Part shown: positions 17,587 to 25,776 of the stretch, piece after piece
Position numbering within the stretch: the first letter of the stretch is position 1
Layout of the letters: each line of letters begins with the position of its first letter
From: Arthrobacter methylotrophus
Lineage (GTDB): Bacteria; Actinomycetota; Actinomycetes; Actinomycetales; Micrococcaceae
Reading direction: 5' to 3'
Assembly (NCBI RefSeq): GCF_039539965.1
Contig: NZ_BAABED010000001.1
Span: forward strand, 496,001 to 560,000
DNA length: 64,000 bases
Translations under genes and position numbers: made by a program
The notes under the pieces: generated by a model
Seen by the model: the letters and a program-made list of their open reading frames with translations, nothing else
Database searches by the model: none
What the model was told of the DNA's origin: nothing

Positions 17587-17622
17587 AGAACGTTCTGAAC
17601 GCCGAGCAGCCAACGCTAAAGT
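17587..17622 (+). promoter_or_regulatory. menC promoter: TTCTGA-N18-TAAAGT with overlapping palindrome
   Basis: TAAAGT (17617-17622) lies 6 nt before the menC ATG, suggesting a leaderless transcript. A weak -35 TTCTGA is 18 bp upstream, and the perfect 10-mer AGAACGTTCT (17587-17596) overlaps it, so a repressor site is possible. Confidence 0.4.
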
Positions 17623-17628
17623 GAAATC

Positions 17629-18654
17629 ATGCTCAACGAGTCCGCCCGCTCCCCACGGAACCCCAGCCTCGACGAGCTCCTGGACACCGCCAAGGTGGTC
17701 AGCTTGCCGATGCGGGTCAAGTTCCGGGGCATCACCGAGCGCGAGACCCTCCTCTTCTGCGGTCCGGCCGGGTGGGGCGAGTTCTGCCCCTTCCCCGAGT
17801 ACGGCGATACCGAAGCCTCCCGCTGGCTCGCTGCCGCCGTCGAGGCCGCATGGCACGGCTTTCCCCCAAAGCTGAGGGACACCATTCCCGTCAACGCAAC
17901 CGTCCCCGCCGTGCCTGCCGACCGGGTGCCCGAGGTCCTGGAACGCTTCGGCCGCGTGGACGCCGTCAAGGTCAAGGTTGCCGAGCGCGGGCAGCAACTC
18001 GCCGACGACGTCGCACGCGTCACCGCGGTCCGGGACGCCCTGCCGGACGCCGCGATCCGCGTGGACGCGAACGGCGGCTGGGACGTGCCGCAGGCGGTCG
18101 AGGCACTTGGGCGGCTGTCCGCCGTCGGGCTCGAATACGCCGAACAGCCCGTGGCGCAGATCGACGGACTCGCCGAAGTCCGCCGGCGGCTCGCGCAGCA
18201 GGGCACGGCCGTGCTCATCGCCGCCGACGAATCCGTGCGCAAGGAAGACGATCCCCTCAAGGTGGCCCGCGCCGGCGCGGCTGACCTGATCGTGGTCAAG
18301 GTGGCGCCGCTCGGGGGAGTGCGGCGCGCGCTGGACATCGTCGCGCAAGCCGGACTTCCCGCCGTCGTGAGTTCGGCGCTGGACACCTCCGTGGGGATCC
18401 GCGCGGGGCTGGCGCTCGCCGCCGCGCTGCCGGAACTGCCGTACGCGTGCGGGCTGGGGACCGTGCGGCTGTTCGGCTCGGACATCACCCGGGATCCGTT
18501 GGTGCCCGACGACGGCGCCATCCGCGTCCGCGAAGCCGTCGCCGACGAGGGGCTGCTGGAGCGGTATGCGGCTCCCGCTGAACGTCGGGATTGGTGGCTG
18601 GACCGGCTCCGCCGCGTGTATTCCCTCCTCGATAGCGAGTTCATCGAAAATTAA
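17629..18654 (+). CDS. menC: o-Succinylbenzoate synthase
   Basis: A 341-aa enolase-superfamily enzyme that dehydrates SHCHC to o-succinylbenzoate in menaquinone synthesis. The catalytic scaffold is clear: VKVKVAE (the KxK acid/base pair), VDANGGW, EYAEQPV, AADESV (the three acidic metal ligands) and LIVVKVAPLGG (the second Lys), followed by SALDTSVG and a GLGT loop. The start ATG has no ribosome site, but TAAAGT lies 6 nt upstream, so it is probably leaderless. menD lies 2.4 kb downstream, separated by phoX, with menF and menG beyond, so this is a dispersed menaquinone cluster. Confidence 0.95.
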   Translation: MLNESARSPRNPSLDELLDTAKVVSLPMRVKFRGITERETLLFCGPAGWGEFCPFPEYGDTEASRWLAAAVEAAWHGFPPKLRDTIPVNATVPAVPADRVPEVLERFGRVDAVKVKVAERGQQLADDVARVTAVRDALPDAAIRVDANGGWDVPQAVEALGRLSAVGLEYAEQPVAQIDGLAEVRRRLAQQGTAVLIAADESVRKEDDPLKVARAGAADLIVVKVAPLGGVRRALDIVAQAGLPAVVSSALDTSVGIRAGLALAAALPELPYACGLGTVRLFGSDITRDPLVPDDGAIRVREAVADEGLLERYAAPAERRDWWLDRLRRVYSLLDSEFIEN

Positions 18655-18725
18655 TCAGAGTGCCCTCTCGGATTCTGTTGGCCCTGCAAGGGTGGGTGAA
18701 TCACTCAATCCCCGGAGGTAGTCCC

Positions 18726-20906
18726 ATGTTTGAATCAACCCGGCCTGAATCAACCCGGCCTGAATCACCCCGCAAGTTCGGCTTGCTTCCCATGCTCGGC
18801 CACACGAAGGGCAAACGCAGCCCCGTGACATGTGCGTTGAAGTGCGACAACGCCTGTTCGGGCGATGTTTGCAACACCAGCTCCAATGCCTATTTCCGTG
18901 ACATCGCATCCGCGGCCGTGTCCCGCCGCTCCGCACTCGGCTTTGGCGCCGTCGGTGTACTCGCCGTCGCCTTCGGCGGAGGCTTGCTCGGATACAAGCC
19001 AGGCAGCATTCCCGAGGGCGGCGCTGGTCTTTCCCCCGCGGCCCAAACCGGTTTCGACAAGGCCAAGCTCAAGTTCACGCCGATCAAGCCCGTGGGCTAC
19101 ACCGTTGACGCGTTTACCGTTCCGGAGGGCTTCGACTGGCGGCCGATCATTCGCTGGGGCGATCCGCTCTTCGCCGACTCGCCTGCCTTCGAGCTGCATG
19201 GCCAGACGGCGGCAGCGCAGGCCCGGCAGTTCGGATACAACAACGACTACACGGACATCCTGCCGATCCCCGATTCCAAGGACCGCCGTGCCGTGCTGTT
19301 TACCAACCACGAGTACACCAACGAGAACATCATGTTCCCGGAGTCCTTGCCGGCTTCCGAGGCGCGGGGCATCGCTCGTGCCGCACATGGCCTCACGGTT
19401 GTGGAACTCGAGCGCCAGAACAAGAACAAGCCGTGGAACTATGTCAAGGGTGCGCCGCTCAACCGTCGGTTCCTGACCGACACCAGCTATGAGCTCACCG
19501 GCCCCGCCGCGGGCACGGATCTGGTCAAGACCATCGACGACCCCTCCGGCCGGAAGATCAAGGGCACCCTGGGCAACTGCTCCGGCGGCACCACGCCGTG
19601 GGGCACCATCCTCTCGGGCGAGGAAAACTTCAACGGCTACTTCGTCGCTCCCGGCACATCGGCGGCGGACAAGCGCTACGGCCTGACGAGCAAGCCCACG
19701 GGCCGTGAGTGGGAGCTCGACGAGCCGCGCTTCAACACCAACAACGCGGGCTACGCCAACGAGGCCAACCGCTTTGGCTGGATTGTGGAAGTCGATCCGT
19801 TCGATCCTTCGTCCACGCCCAGGAAGCACTCCGCCATGGGCCGCTTCAAGCATGAAGGCGCCAACGTGATTGTCGCGAAGTCCGGCCGCGTGGTGGCCTA
19901 CATGGGCGACGACGAGCGTTTCGACTACCTCTACAAGTTCGTTTCCAAGGGCAAATACATGGCCGGCGACTCGGCCGCGGCCCGGCGGAACAACATGAAC
20001 CTCCTCTCCGAGGGCGACCTCTACGTTGCCAAATTCACGGGAGACTCTCCCGCAGCCGAAATCGACGGCAGCGGGAAGCTCCCGTCCGACGGCGCATTCG
20101 ACGGTTCCGGCGAATGGCTTCCGCTGGTGGTCAACGGCACCTCCGCTGTACCGGACATGTCCGTTCCTGAGGTCCTGATCTACACCCGCCTCGCAGCGGA
20201 CAAAGTTGGCCCCACCAAGATGGACCGGTGCGAAGACGTCGAGCCGAATCTGGCGACCGGCAAGGTGTACGTGGTGTGCACCAACAACTCGGACCGCGGC
20301 AAGCCGGGCAAGGAAGGCGCCACAGAGGTCAACCCGCGCACACGGAACCGCGACGGCCACATCGTCGAGATCACCGAAACCGGTGACCAGACGTCCACGC
20401 GCTTCAACTGGACGCTCCTGATGGTTTGCGGGGATCCCGCCAAAAACTCCTCCACGTACTTCTCCGGCTTCCCGGCCGACAAGGTTTCGCCGATCTCCTG
20501 CCCGGACAACGTGGCCTTCGATACGGCAGGCAACATGTGGATCGCAACGGACGGCGCGCCGTCGTCCATCGCTTACGCGGACGGCCTGTTCAAGGTCACC
20601 CTCGATGGCAGCGAACGCGGCAAAGTGGAGCAGTTCCTTGCCGTCCCGCGCGACGCCGAGACGTGCGGACCGATTGTGCACGACGACGAGCGGACCGTCT
20701 TCGTCGCTGTGCAGCACCCGGGCGAGGAAGGTTCCTTCGACGCGCCGCACTCGTACTTCCCGGATTATATAGGCGCCGGCGCCGCCCCGGCCGCCGGCCA
20801 GGTCCGCGCGCCGCGGCCGGCTGTGGTCCAGGTGTTCCGCAAGGACGCGCCCGACCCTTCCGGTCCCGTCCCGACCCTTGCCGTCCCGATATTTCCTCAC
20901 CTTTAG
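18726..20906 (+). CDS. phoX: PhoX-type alkaline phosphatase, Tat-exported
   Basis: A 726-aa protein. GGAGG lies just upstream of ATG 18726. The long N-region has an unusual tandem ESTRP repeat (residues 3-12), a Cys-rich stretch CALKCDNACSGDVC (37-50), and the Tat signal SRRSALGF (66-73) followed by a hydrophobic core. The mature part matches PhoX/DUF839: DWRPIIRWGDPLF, LFTNHEYTNEN, GNCSGGTTPWGTILSGEENF, GRFKHEGANV and YMGDDERFDYLYKFV, which supply the Cys, Glu and Asp ligands of the iron-calcium centre known for PhoX. It would release phosphate from organic esters outside the membrane. It sits inside the men region without obvious functional reason. Confidence 0.93.
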   Translation: MFESTRPESTRPESPRKFGLLPMLGHTKGKRSPVTCALKCDNACSGDVCNTSSNAYFRDIASAAVSRRSALGFGAVGVLAVAFGGGLLGYKPGSIPEGGAGLSPAAQTGFDKAKLKFTPIKPVGYTVDAFTVPEGFDWRPIIRWGDPLFADSPAFELHGQTAAAQARQFGYNNDYTDILPIPDSKDRRAVLFTNHEYTNENIMFPESLPASEARGIARAAHGLTVVELERQNKNKPWNYVKGAPLNRRFLTDTSYELTGPAAGTDLVKTIDDPSGRKIKGTLGNCSGGTTPWGTILSGEENFNGYFVAPGTSAADKRYGLTSKPTGREWELDEPRFNTNNAGYANEANRFGWIVEVDPFDPSSTPRKHSAMGRFKHEGANVIVAKSGRVVAYMGDDERFDYLYKFVSKGKYMAGDSAAARRNNMNLLSEGDLYVAKFTGDSPAAEIDGSGKLPSDGAFDGSGEWLPLVVNGTSAVPDMSVPEVLIYTRLAADKVGPTKMDRCEDVEPNLATGKVYVVCTNNSDRGKPGKEGATEVNPRTRNRDGHIVEITETGDQTSTRFNWTLLMVCGDPAKNSSTYFSGFPADKVSPISCPDNVAFDTAGNMWIATDGAPSSIAYADGLFKVTLDGSERGKVEQFLAVPRDAETCGPIVHDDERTVFVAVQHPGEEGSFDAPHSYFPDYIGAGAAPAAGQVRAPRPAVVQVFRKDAPDPSGPVPTLAVPIFPHL
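18732..18767 (+). repeat. In-frame 15-bp tandem repeat at the phoX 5' end
   Basis: The unit gaatcaacccggcct occurs at 18732 and 18747 and partly at 18762, coding ESTRP-ESTRP-ESPR before the Tat signal. Copy number could vary without loss of frame. Confidence 0.85.
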
Positions 20907-21020
20907 GCGCTTTTCGGGAAACGCTCGCTCACCATTAAGCCCTTTTCGGGAAACGCTCGCTCACCATTTTTTCATAGGTGAGCGAGCGTTTTGGTTTTGG
21001 GGGCGATAGGTGAGCGAGCG
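20903..21020. repeat. 32-bp-period repeat array, locus 2 (two direct plus two inverted units)
   Basis: Direct units at 20903-20934 and 20935-20966 (both contain CTTTTCGGGAAACGCTCGCT) are followed by inverted units starting at 20975 and 21007, each with TAGGTGAGCGAGCG. All neighbouring units are spaced exactly 32 bp. The array begins inside the last codons of phoX and ends 34 bp before menD. Confidence 0.9.
20951..20992 (+). terminator. phoX terminator formed by repeat units
   Basis: AAACGCTCGCTCACC (20951-20965) pairs perfectly with GGTGAGCGAGCGTTT (20977-20991) around an 11-nt T-rich loop, and the stem ends in TTTT. The inner units of the 32-bp array therefore form an intrinsic-terminator-like hairpin. 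Confidence 0.65.
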
Positions 21021-21053
21021 TCGGGGGGAGGCGGCCGCTAATAGACTGGTGCG

Positions 21054-22763
21054 GTGACTTCGCAAGGCTCCCTGAGCTCCCTCGCCGCTGCCCGGATCGC
21101 CGTCAAGGCATTGCTCGACGGCGGTGTGCGGCACGTGGTGGTCTCTCCCGGTTCGCGCTCGGCACCGATGGCGTACGCGTTGGCGGAGGCAGAAGCCGCC
21201 GGTAACGTCCGACTCCTGGTGCGGATCGATGAACGCTCTGCCGGGTTCACGGCCCTTGGCCTTGCCCTGTCCACCGGCGCCCCGGCCGCCGTCCTCACCA
21301 CCTCTGGCACCGCCGTCGGGAATCTCTTGCCGGCTGTCATGGAAGCCAACCACGCGGCCGTCCCCCTCCTGGTCCTCTCGGCTGACCGCCCGGCCGAACT
21401 TCACGGCACGGGTGCCAACCAGACCACCATCCAGCTGGACCTTTTCGGCGAGCACGTTCGCTTCGCCGTCGACATCGCTGCTGGCAGCAATCCGAAACGG
21501 GCCGTCGAGACTGCCATCTATGCAGCCACCGGCGCTCTTGAGGACACCCCTCCCGGTCCCGTGCAGCTGAACCTTGCTTTCCGCGAGCCGTTGGTTCCCG
21601 AACCGGGCGAAAGCCTGCCCGTCACGCAGGGCCGTGGCGTTTTCCACTACGATTCCGGTCCGCAGCCACTGAGCATGTCCCCCGCTCCGGCCGAACTGGC
21701 TGAACGGCGGACGGTTGTTTTGGCAGGGCACGACGCCGGTCCGGTCGCCGAGGCGTTCGCTCGCGCCCATGGACTTCCTTTGCTGGCCGAGCCCTCCTCC
21801 AACGCGCGTTTCGGGCCGAACGCCGTCGGGCCGTACAGTCTCATGCTGGAGAACTTCGGGCCCGGTTCCGTGCTGCCGATCGAGCGGGTGGTGGTCTTCG
21901 GACGGCCGACCCTGTCCCGTCCCGTCGCCGCTTTGCTCGCCCGGGAAGACCTTCCCGCGGCCATGTACGAGCCCGTGCCGGTGGCCTGGTACGAACACGG
22001 CCGGCGTCGCGAGGAGCGCTTTGATTCACTGACCGAGTTGGCCGGATTCGCGGGTCGCGGCTCAGCTGAATGGCTCGACGCCTGGCTGCTGTCCGGGGCC
22101 GCGGCCCAACACGCTCTCGACGGCGTCCTCGAGGCGGAACAGGCAGCCAACGGTCCCGCGGTGGGAGCCACAGTTTGGAAACACGCCCGCGGGCAGTTGG
22201 TGTTGGGCTCATCCAACGGCATCCGCGACGTCGACCTTGCAGGGCAGCCGGGTCCCGAGCCCCTCGCCACGGTGTTCGCGAACCGCGGCCTCGCCGGGAT
22301 CGACGGGACCACCTCCACGGCAACGGGAATAGCCCTCGGGGCTGCTCGCGAGACCACCCTCTTGCTGGGTGACGTCACCTTCCTGCACGACGCGGGCGGC
22401 CTCCTCCTCGGGGACGGTGAGCCCGGTCCTGACCTGCGCATCGTGGTCCTCAACGACTCCGGCGGCGGGATCTTCGGACTCCTCGAACACGGAAAGGTGG
22501 AGGACGACGGCGGCTACGGCACCGCCGTCGAGCGCCTCTTCGGCACCCCGCACAGCGTGGACATTTCCGCGCTGGCCGCGGCGTACGGAGTCGGGCACAC
22601 TTCAGTGCGTACGACGGCGGAGCTCGCCACCGCGCTTTCCGCGCCGCTGAAGGGGCGCAGCATTGTGGAGGTGCGCACGGACCGCTCCGGTTTGCGTCCG
22701 TTGCACGCGCGTATTAAGGCTTCCGTAGGCGCGGCGGTGTCCCAGGTGCTGCTCGGAGCGTAG
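21054..22763 (+). CDS. menD: 2-Succinyl-5-enolpyruvyl-6-hydroxy-3-cyclohexene-1-carboxylate synthase
   Basis: A 569-aa thiamine-diphosphate enzyme joining isochorismate and 2-oxoglutarate (SEPHCHC synthase). The N-terminus shows VVVSPGSRSAP and RIDERSAGFTALGLA with the conserved Glu that activates ThDP, then TTSGTAVGNLLPAV. The ThDP/Mg motif GDVTFLHDAGGLL...LNDSGGGIFG is near the C-terminus. The GTG start has no Shine-Dalgarno site; TAGACT at 21042-21047 lies 6 nt upstream, so a leaderless message is likely. The region where a -35 would fall is the end of the 32-bp repeat array. It works with MenF and MenC encoded nearby. Confidence 0.95.
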   Translation: MTSQGSLSSLAAARIAVKALLDGGVRHVVVSPGSRSAPMAYALAEAEAAGNVRLLVRIDERSAGFTALGLALSTGAPAAVLTTSGTAVGNLLPAVMEANHAAVPLLVLSADRPAELHGTGANQTTIQLDLFGEHVRFAVDIAAGSNPKRAVETAIYAATGALEDTPPGPVQLNLAFREPLVPEPGESLPVTQGRGVFHYDSGPQPLSMSPAPAELAERRTVVLAGHDAGPVAEAFARAHGLPLLAEPSSNARFGPNAVGPYSLMLENFGPGSVLPIERVVVFGRPTLSRPVAALLAREDLPAAMYEPVPVAWYEHGRRREERFDSLTELAGFAGRGSAEWLDAWLLSGAAAQHALDGVLEAEQAANGPAVGATVWKHARGQLVLGSSNGIRDVDLAGQPGPEPLATVFANRGLAGIDGTTSTATGIALGAARETTLLLGDVTFLHDAGGLLLGDGEPGPDLRIVVLNDSGGGIFGLLEHGKVEDDGGYGTAVERLFGTPHSVDISALAAAYGVGHTSVRTTAELATALSAPLKGRSIVEVRTDRSGLRPLHARIKASVGAAVSQVLLGA

Positions 22764-22768
22764 GCGCC

Positions 22769-22855
22769 GGCGACACTCAAACGGATTGGCGACACCCATG
22801 CCGATCAGCGATACCCGGATACAAGTGTCGCCCGTCTGTGCCTGTGTCGTGGGTC
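22769..22855. repeat. GACACCC-type intergenic repeat (family 3), copy 2
   Basis: GGCGACACT (22769-22777) pairs with AGTGTCGCC (22824-22832). CAAACGG, GACACCCATG and ATACCCGGATAC blocks match the other two copies. It lies directly upstream of AbiEi/DUF559 paralogue 2, whose other end is also bounded by this family. Confidence 0.65.
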
Positions 22856-22875
22856 GATATGAGCGTCGTCAGCAG

Positions 22876-22884
22876 TTGTCCACA
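22876..22884 (+). promoter_or_regulatory. DnaA-box-like TTGTCCACA upstream of AbiEi/DUF559 gene 2
   Basis: TTGTCCACA ends 51 nt before ATG 22936, the same placement as at 9353 and 32105. Confidence 0.45.
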
Positions 22885-22935
22885 TACGGCAGAAAGTGCC
22901 TCGTCTGGCCCGAGGTGGGCTGCGATCGTGGATGA

Positions 22936-23937
22936 ATGAACCCACTTCCGCGGCTGATTTTGGCGAAGGACCTGTCCAGGATCGGTCTGACTACCCGAGC
23001 ATTGTCCGCGCAGGCCCGTTCAGGGAAGCTTGTCCGCATCCGGCATGGTGTGTACGTCGAGGCAGCTCGCTGGAATGACCTAAAGCCTTGGGAACAGTAC
23101 AGGCTTAGAGTCGAGGCCGCGGCAGAAACGTTCACTTCGCCCATCGCGTTTTCGCATCATTCAGCGGCGACAATTGGCGGGATACCGGTCATCCTTCGGA
23201 AACAGCCAGTCCACGCACTCACCGCATTTTCGGCCGGCGGTCGGTCGCGCGCAGGAGTCCGTCGGCACTACGTACCTGAACAAGCCCACAACAGTGAACA
23301 GTTGGAGGGTTTTCTCATCACGGGCAGGGTCCGCACCGTCCTCGATATCGCGGCAACGGTCCCCTTTTCGGAAGCTGTGGTGCCCATCGACCATGTGTTG
23401 AAGCCGGACGTAGTGCGGGGTGTGCCGGCGGTCTCGAAGGGGGAACTGTTGGCTGGCATCGACGGGACGTATTCACAGGCGGCGGCTCGGCGAATCAGGG
23501 CGGTAGTCGATTTCGCCGATCCGCTGTCCAGCTCGCCGGGGGAATCCTACAGCCGCGGGCTGATCCACGTTGCCGGCTTTGCCCCACCGGTGCTGCAATA
23601 CAGGGTTAGGAACGGTGGTGTCACCATCGCCACCACGGATTTCTACTGGGAGGAGACCAGAGTTGTCGGCGAATTCGATGGCCGGGAGAAATACCTCAAA
23701 CCGGAGTATCTGCGTGGCCGGACGCCGTCGGATGTGGTGTATGAGGAGAAAGTTCGCGAGGATCGGATCCGGGCCACGGGCAGAAATGTGGCTCGGTGGG
23801 TCTGGAATGAACTCAACAGTCCAGGCCGGCTGGAACGAATACTGCTCGACGCAGGGGTACCGCTCCGCCGTCGGTCCTCTGCAGGACACCCAAATGTGTC
23901 CGTGACAAGCAAACGGGCCGATGACACTCGGATGTGA
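22936..23937 (+). CDS. Orphan AbiEi-like/DUF559 protein (paralogue 2), C-terminus read through a repeat
   Basis: A 333-aa paralogue of the protein at 9415. The two align end to end (MNPLPRLILAKD, LVRIRHGVYVE, FSHHSAATIGGIP, GRVRTVLDIAA, ADPLSSSPGESYSR, TDFYWEETRVVGEFDGREKYLKPE, EKVREDRIRATGRNVARWVWNEL). The acidic residues of a Vsr/DUF559-like PD-(D/E)XK fold are kept, so it is not a decayed copy. The final 20 or so residues (HPNVSVTSKRADDTRM) are encoded by a family-3 repeat and the stop lies inside its hairpin, so the natural C-terminus was probably near LRRR. No toxin partner is adjacent. Function unknown. Confidence 0.75.
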   Translation: MNPLPRLILAKDLSRIGLTTRALSAQARSGKLVRIRHGVYVEAARWNDLKPWEQYRLRVEAAAETFTSPIAFSHHSAATIGGIPVILRKQPVHALTAFSAGGRSRAGVRRHYVPEQAHNSEQLEGFLITGRVRTVLDIAATVPFSEAVVPIDHVLKPDVVRGVPAVSKGELLAGIDGTYSQAAARRIRAVVDFADPLSSSPGESYSRGLIHVAGFAPPVLQYRVRNGGVTIATTDFYWEETRVVGEFDGREKYLKPEYLRGRTPSDVVYEEKVREDRIRATGRNVARWVWNELNSPGRLERILLDAGVPLRRRSSAGHPNVSVTSKRADDTRM

Positions 23938-23952
23938 GTGTCATCGGCCCGT
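23883..23952. repeat. GACACCC-type repeat (family 3), copy 3, with perfect 16-bp hairpin
   Basis: ACGGGCCGATGACACT (23913-23928) and AGTGTCATCGGCCCGT (23937-23952) pair perfectly around an 8-nt loop. Between convergent genes the hairpin could stop transcription in both directions, but there is no T-run. The 5' part GGACACCCAAATGTGTCC matches the other copies. Confidence 0.85.
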
Positions 23953-23989
23953 CTGCGCAGCGATTGTCCGTTCACGCGTCGATAGGGGG

Positions 23990-24766
23990 TTAGAGTACGC
24001 GGCTGAGGAATTCTTTGGTGCGTGCGTGTTGGGGGTTTGTGATGATTTCGCGGGGGTCGCCGGTTTCCACGACGATGCCTCCGTCCATGAAGGTCAGGGT
24101 GTCGCCGACTTCGCGGGCGAAGCCGATTTCGTGGGTGACCACGATCATGGTCATGCCGGATTTGGCGAGGTCTTTCATGACGTTGAGTACGTCGCCGACG
24201 AGTTCGGGGTCCAGGGCTGAGGTGGGTTCGTCGAAGAGCATGAGTTCGGGTTCCATGGCCAGGGCGCGGGCGATCGCGACGCGTTGTTGTTGGCCGCCGG
24301 AGAGTTGTCCGGGGTAGTGGTTGGCGCGGTCTGCCAGGCCTACCCGGTCCAGGAGTTCGAGGGCGTCTTTCTTGGCGGCACCCTTGGCTTTGCCCTTGAC
24401 TTGTATTGGTGCTTCCATGACGTTGTAGAGGGCGGTTTTGTGGGGGAATAGGTTGAAGCGTTGGAAGACCATGCCGATTTCCCGGCGTTGGGCGGAGATT
24501 TCCTTGGTTTTCAGGTCGTGGAGGCGGCCGTTGACTTCGCGGTAGCCGATGAGTTGCTCGCCGACGGAGATGCGTCCTGCGCTGATGGTTTCCAGGAGGT
24601 TCACGCAGCGGAGCATGGTGGATTTGCCTGATCCCGAGGGGCCGATGACAACGGAGACTTCGCCTTGGTTGACGGTCAGGTCGATGCCGCGGAGGACGTG
24701 GTGGGGGCCGAAGTATTTGTGGAGGCCTTCGATGCGTACCAGTGGTTTCTGGGTGGTGCTCGTCAT
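23990..24766 (-). CDS. Polar amino-acid ABC transporter, ATP-binding protein (GlnQ type)
   Basis: A 258-aa ABC ATPase. Start ATG 24766 overlaps the upstream permease stop by ATGA and has GAGG just upstream. Walker [11 protein letters not shown]-loop [11 protein letters not shown], signature LSGGQQQR and Walker [15 protein letters not shown] are all intact. The [18 protein letters not shown] stretch is typical of amino-acid uptake ATPases. It forms a three-gene operon with a permease and a lipoprotein; a single permease gene implies a homodimeric channel. The reading frame stays open far upstream in this strand, but that part is out of frame with the permease and is not a fusion. Confidence 0.95.
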   Translation of the reverse strand: MTSTTQKPLVRIEGLHKYFGPHHVLRGIDLTVNQGEVSVVIGPSGSGKSTMLRCVNLLETISAGRISVGEQLIGYREVNGRLHDLKTKEISAQRREIGMVFQRFNLFPHKTALYNVMEAPIQVKGKAKGAAKKDALELLDRVGLADRANHYPGQLSGGQQQRVAIARALAMEPELMLFDEPTSALDPELVGDVLNVMKDLAKSGMTMIVVTHEIGFAREVGDTLTFMDGGIVVETGDPREIITNPQHARTKEFLSRVL

Positions 24767-25776
24767 TTTGTCTCGTCCTCGGGGAAGTCCATCCGCAAGG
24801 ACGGTTCTGCTTCGGCGCTGGGTGCCACTGCCGCGGCGGCCTTCGCGGCTGCGGGGTTGATGAGGGCCGGGGCGAGGTTGGTGTCCACGCCCTTGCCGTA
24901 GTAGGCCTCGATGTAGTGTTGGCCGACCATCAGCAGGCTGGTGATGACCAGGTACCAGATGGCTGCCACGATCAGCAGCGGCACCGGGAGATAGATCCGG
25001 TTGGCCAGGGCGTTGGTGGCGAAGGTCAGGTCCAGGGTGAAGGGGACGGCCAGGACCAGGGAGGTGGTTTTGAGCATGCCGATGGTTTCGTTGCCGGTGG
25101 GCGGGACGATGATGCGCATTGCCTGGGGCAGGATGATCCGCCACATGATTTTGCCTTTGCCCATGCCCAGGGCTTCGGCTGCTTCGGTTTGTCCCTTGTC
25201 CACGGATTTCAGGCCGGCCCGGAAGATTTCGGCGAGGTATGCGGATTCGTTGAGGCCAAGTCCCAGAATGGCCGCTACCAGTGCGGTGATGACGGTGCTG
25301 GTGTCCATGCTGAACAGCTCGGGGCCGAACGGGATTCCTGCGCTGATTTTGGGGTAGAGGACGGCGATCAGGCCCCAGAAGACCAGCTGTGTGTATACCG
25401 GGGTGCCGCGGAAGAACCAGACCCAGGCCCAGCTCGTGTAGCGCAGTACCGGGTTGTCGGATTGGCGCATGACGGCCAGGAGGATGGCCAGGACGATCGC
25501 CAGGACCATCGAGGCTACCGTGAGAAGCAGGGTCCAGCCGACGCCCTGGACGACTTTCACGTCCAGGATGTAGGTCCCCACCACGTCCCAACGGAAGTTG
25601 TGGTTGGTGATCACGCTTTGCACCATCAGCACGAGGATGCCAACGATGATGACCGCGCTGATCCACCGGCCGGGATGCCTGACCGGCACCGCATCATTCA
25701 ATACCGGTGCTACGCGGCCTTGCTGATGATGATCCATCTGTGCACCTGATTTATTGTCGGTGTCCGGAATACTCAA
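24763..25776 (-). CDS. Amino-acid ABC transporter permease (HisM/GlnP type)
   Basis: A 337-aa membrane protein. The TTG at 25776 overlaps the upstream stop (TTGA), suggesting coupling; ATG 25737 with an AGG upstream is the alternative start. Helices follow a 35-residue N-terminal tail. The family signatures [33 protein letters not shown] and the EAA loop [29 protein letters not shown] are clear. A 40-residue Ala/Glu-rich tail after the last helix is longer than in most relatives. Confidence 0.93.
   Translation of the reverse strand: MSIPDTDNKSGAQMDHHQQGRVAPVLNDAVPVRHPGRWISAVIIVGILVLMVQSVITNHNFRWDVVGTYILDVKVVQGVGWTLLLTVASMVLAIVLAILLAVMRQSDNPVLRYTSWAWVWFFRGTPVYTQLVFWGLIAVLYPKISAGIPFGPELFSMDTSTVITALVAAILGLGLNESAYLAEIFRAGLKSVDKGQTEAAEALGMGKGKIMWRIILPQAMRIIVPPTGNETIGMLKTTSLVLAVPFTLDLTFATNALANRIYLPVPLLIVAAIWYLVITSLLMVGQHYIEAYYGKGVDTNLAPALINPAAAKAAAAVAPSAEAEPSLRMDFPEDETK

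Noticed and set aside
17587..17596. LexA (SOS) box AGAACGTTCT before menC
   Set aside because: Actinobacterial SOS boxes have GAAC-N4-GTTC; here the half-sites touch with no spacer, so LexA binding is unlikely.
18765..20900. Minus-strand open frame of 711 codons opposite phoX
   Set aside because: Antisense shadow of a clear PhoX gene; composition is Arg/Val/Gly/His-rich without domains.
20903..21020. CRISPR leader or array at the phoX-menD junction
   Set aside because: Only four contiguous units, two of them inverted, which is not CRISPR architecture.
23990..25666. Apparent 558-residue fusion upstream of the ABC ATPase
   Set aside because: The upstream part is out of frame with the permease and lacks any domain; the ATGA overlap and ribosome site place the true start at 24766.
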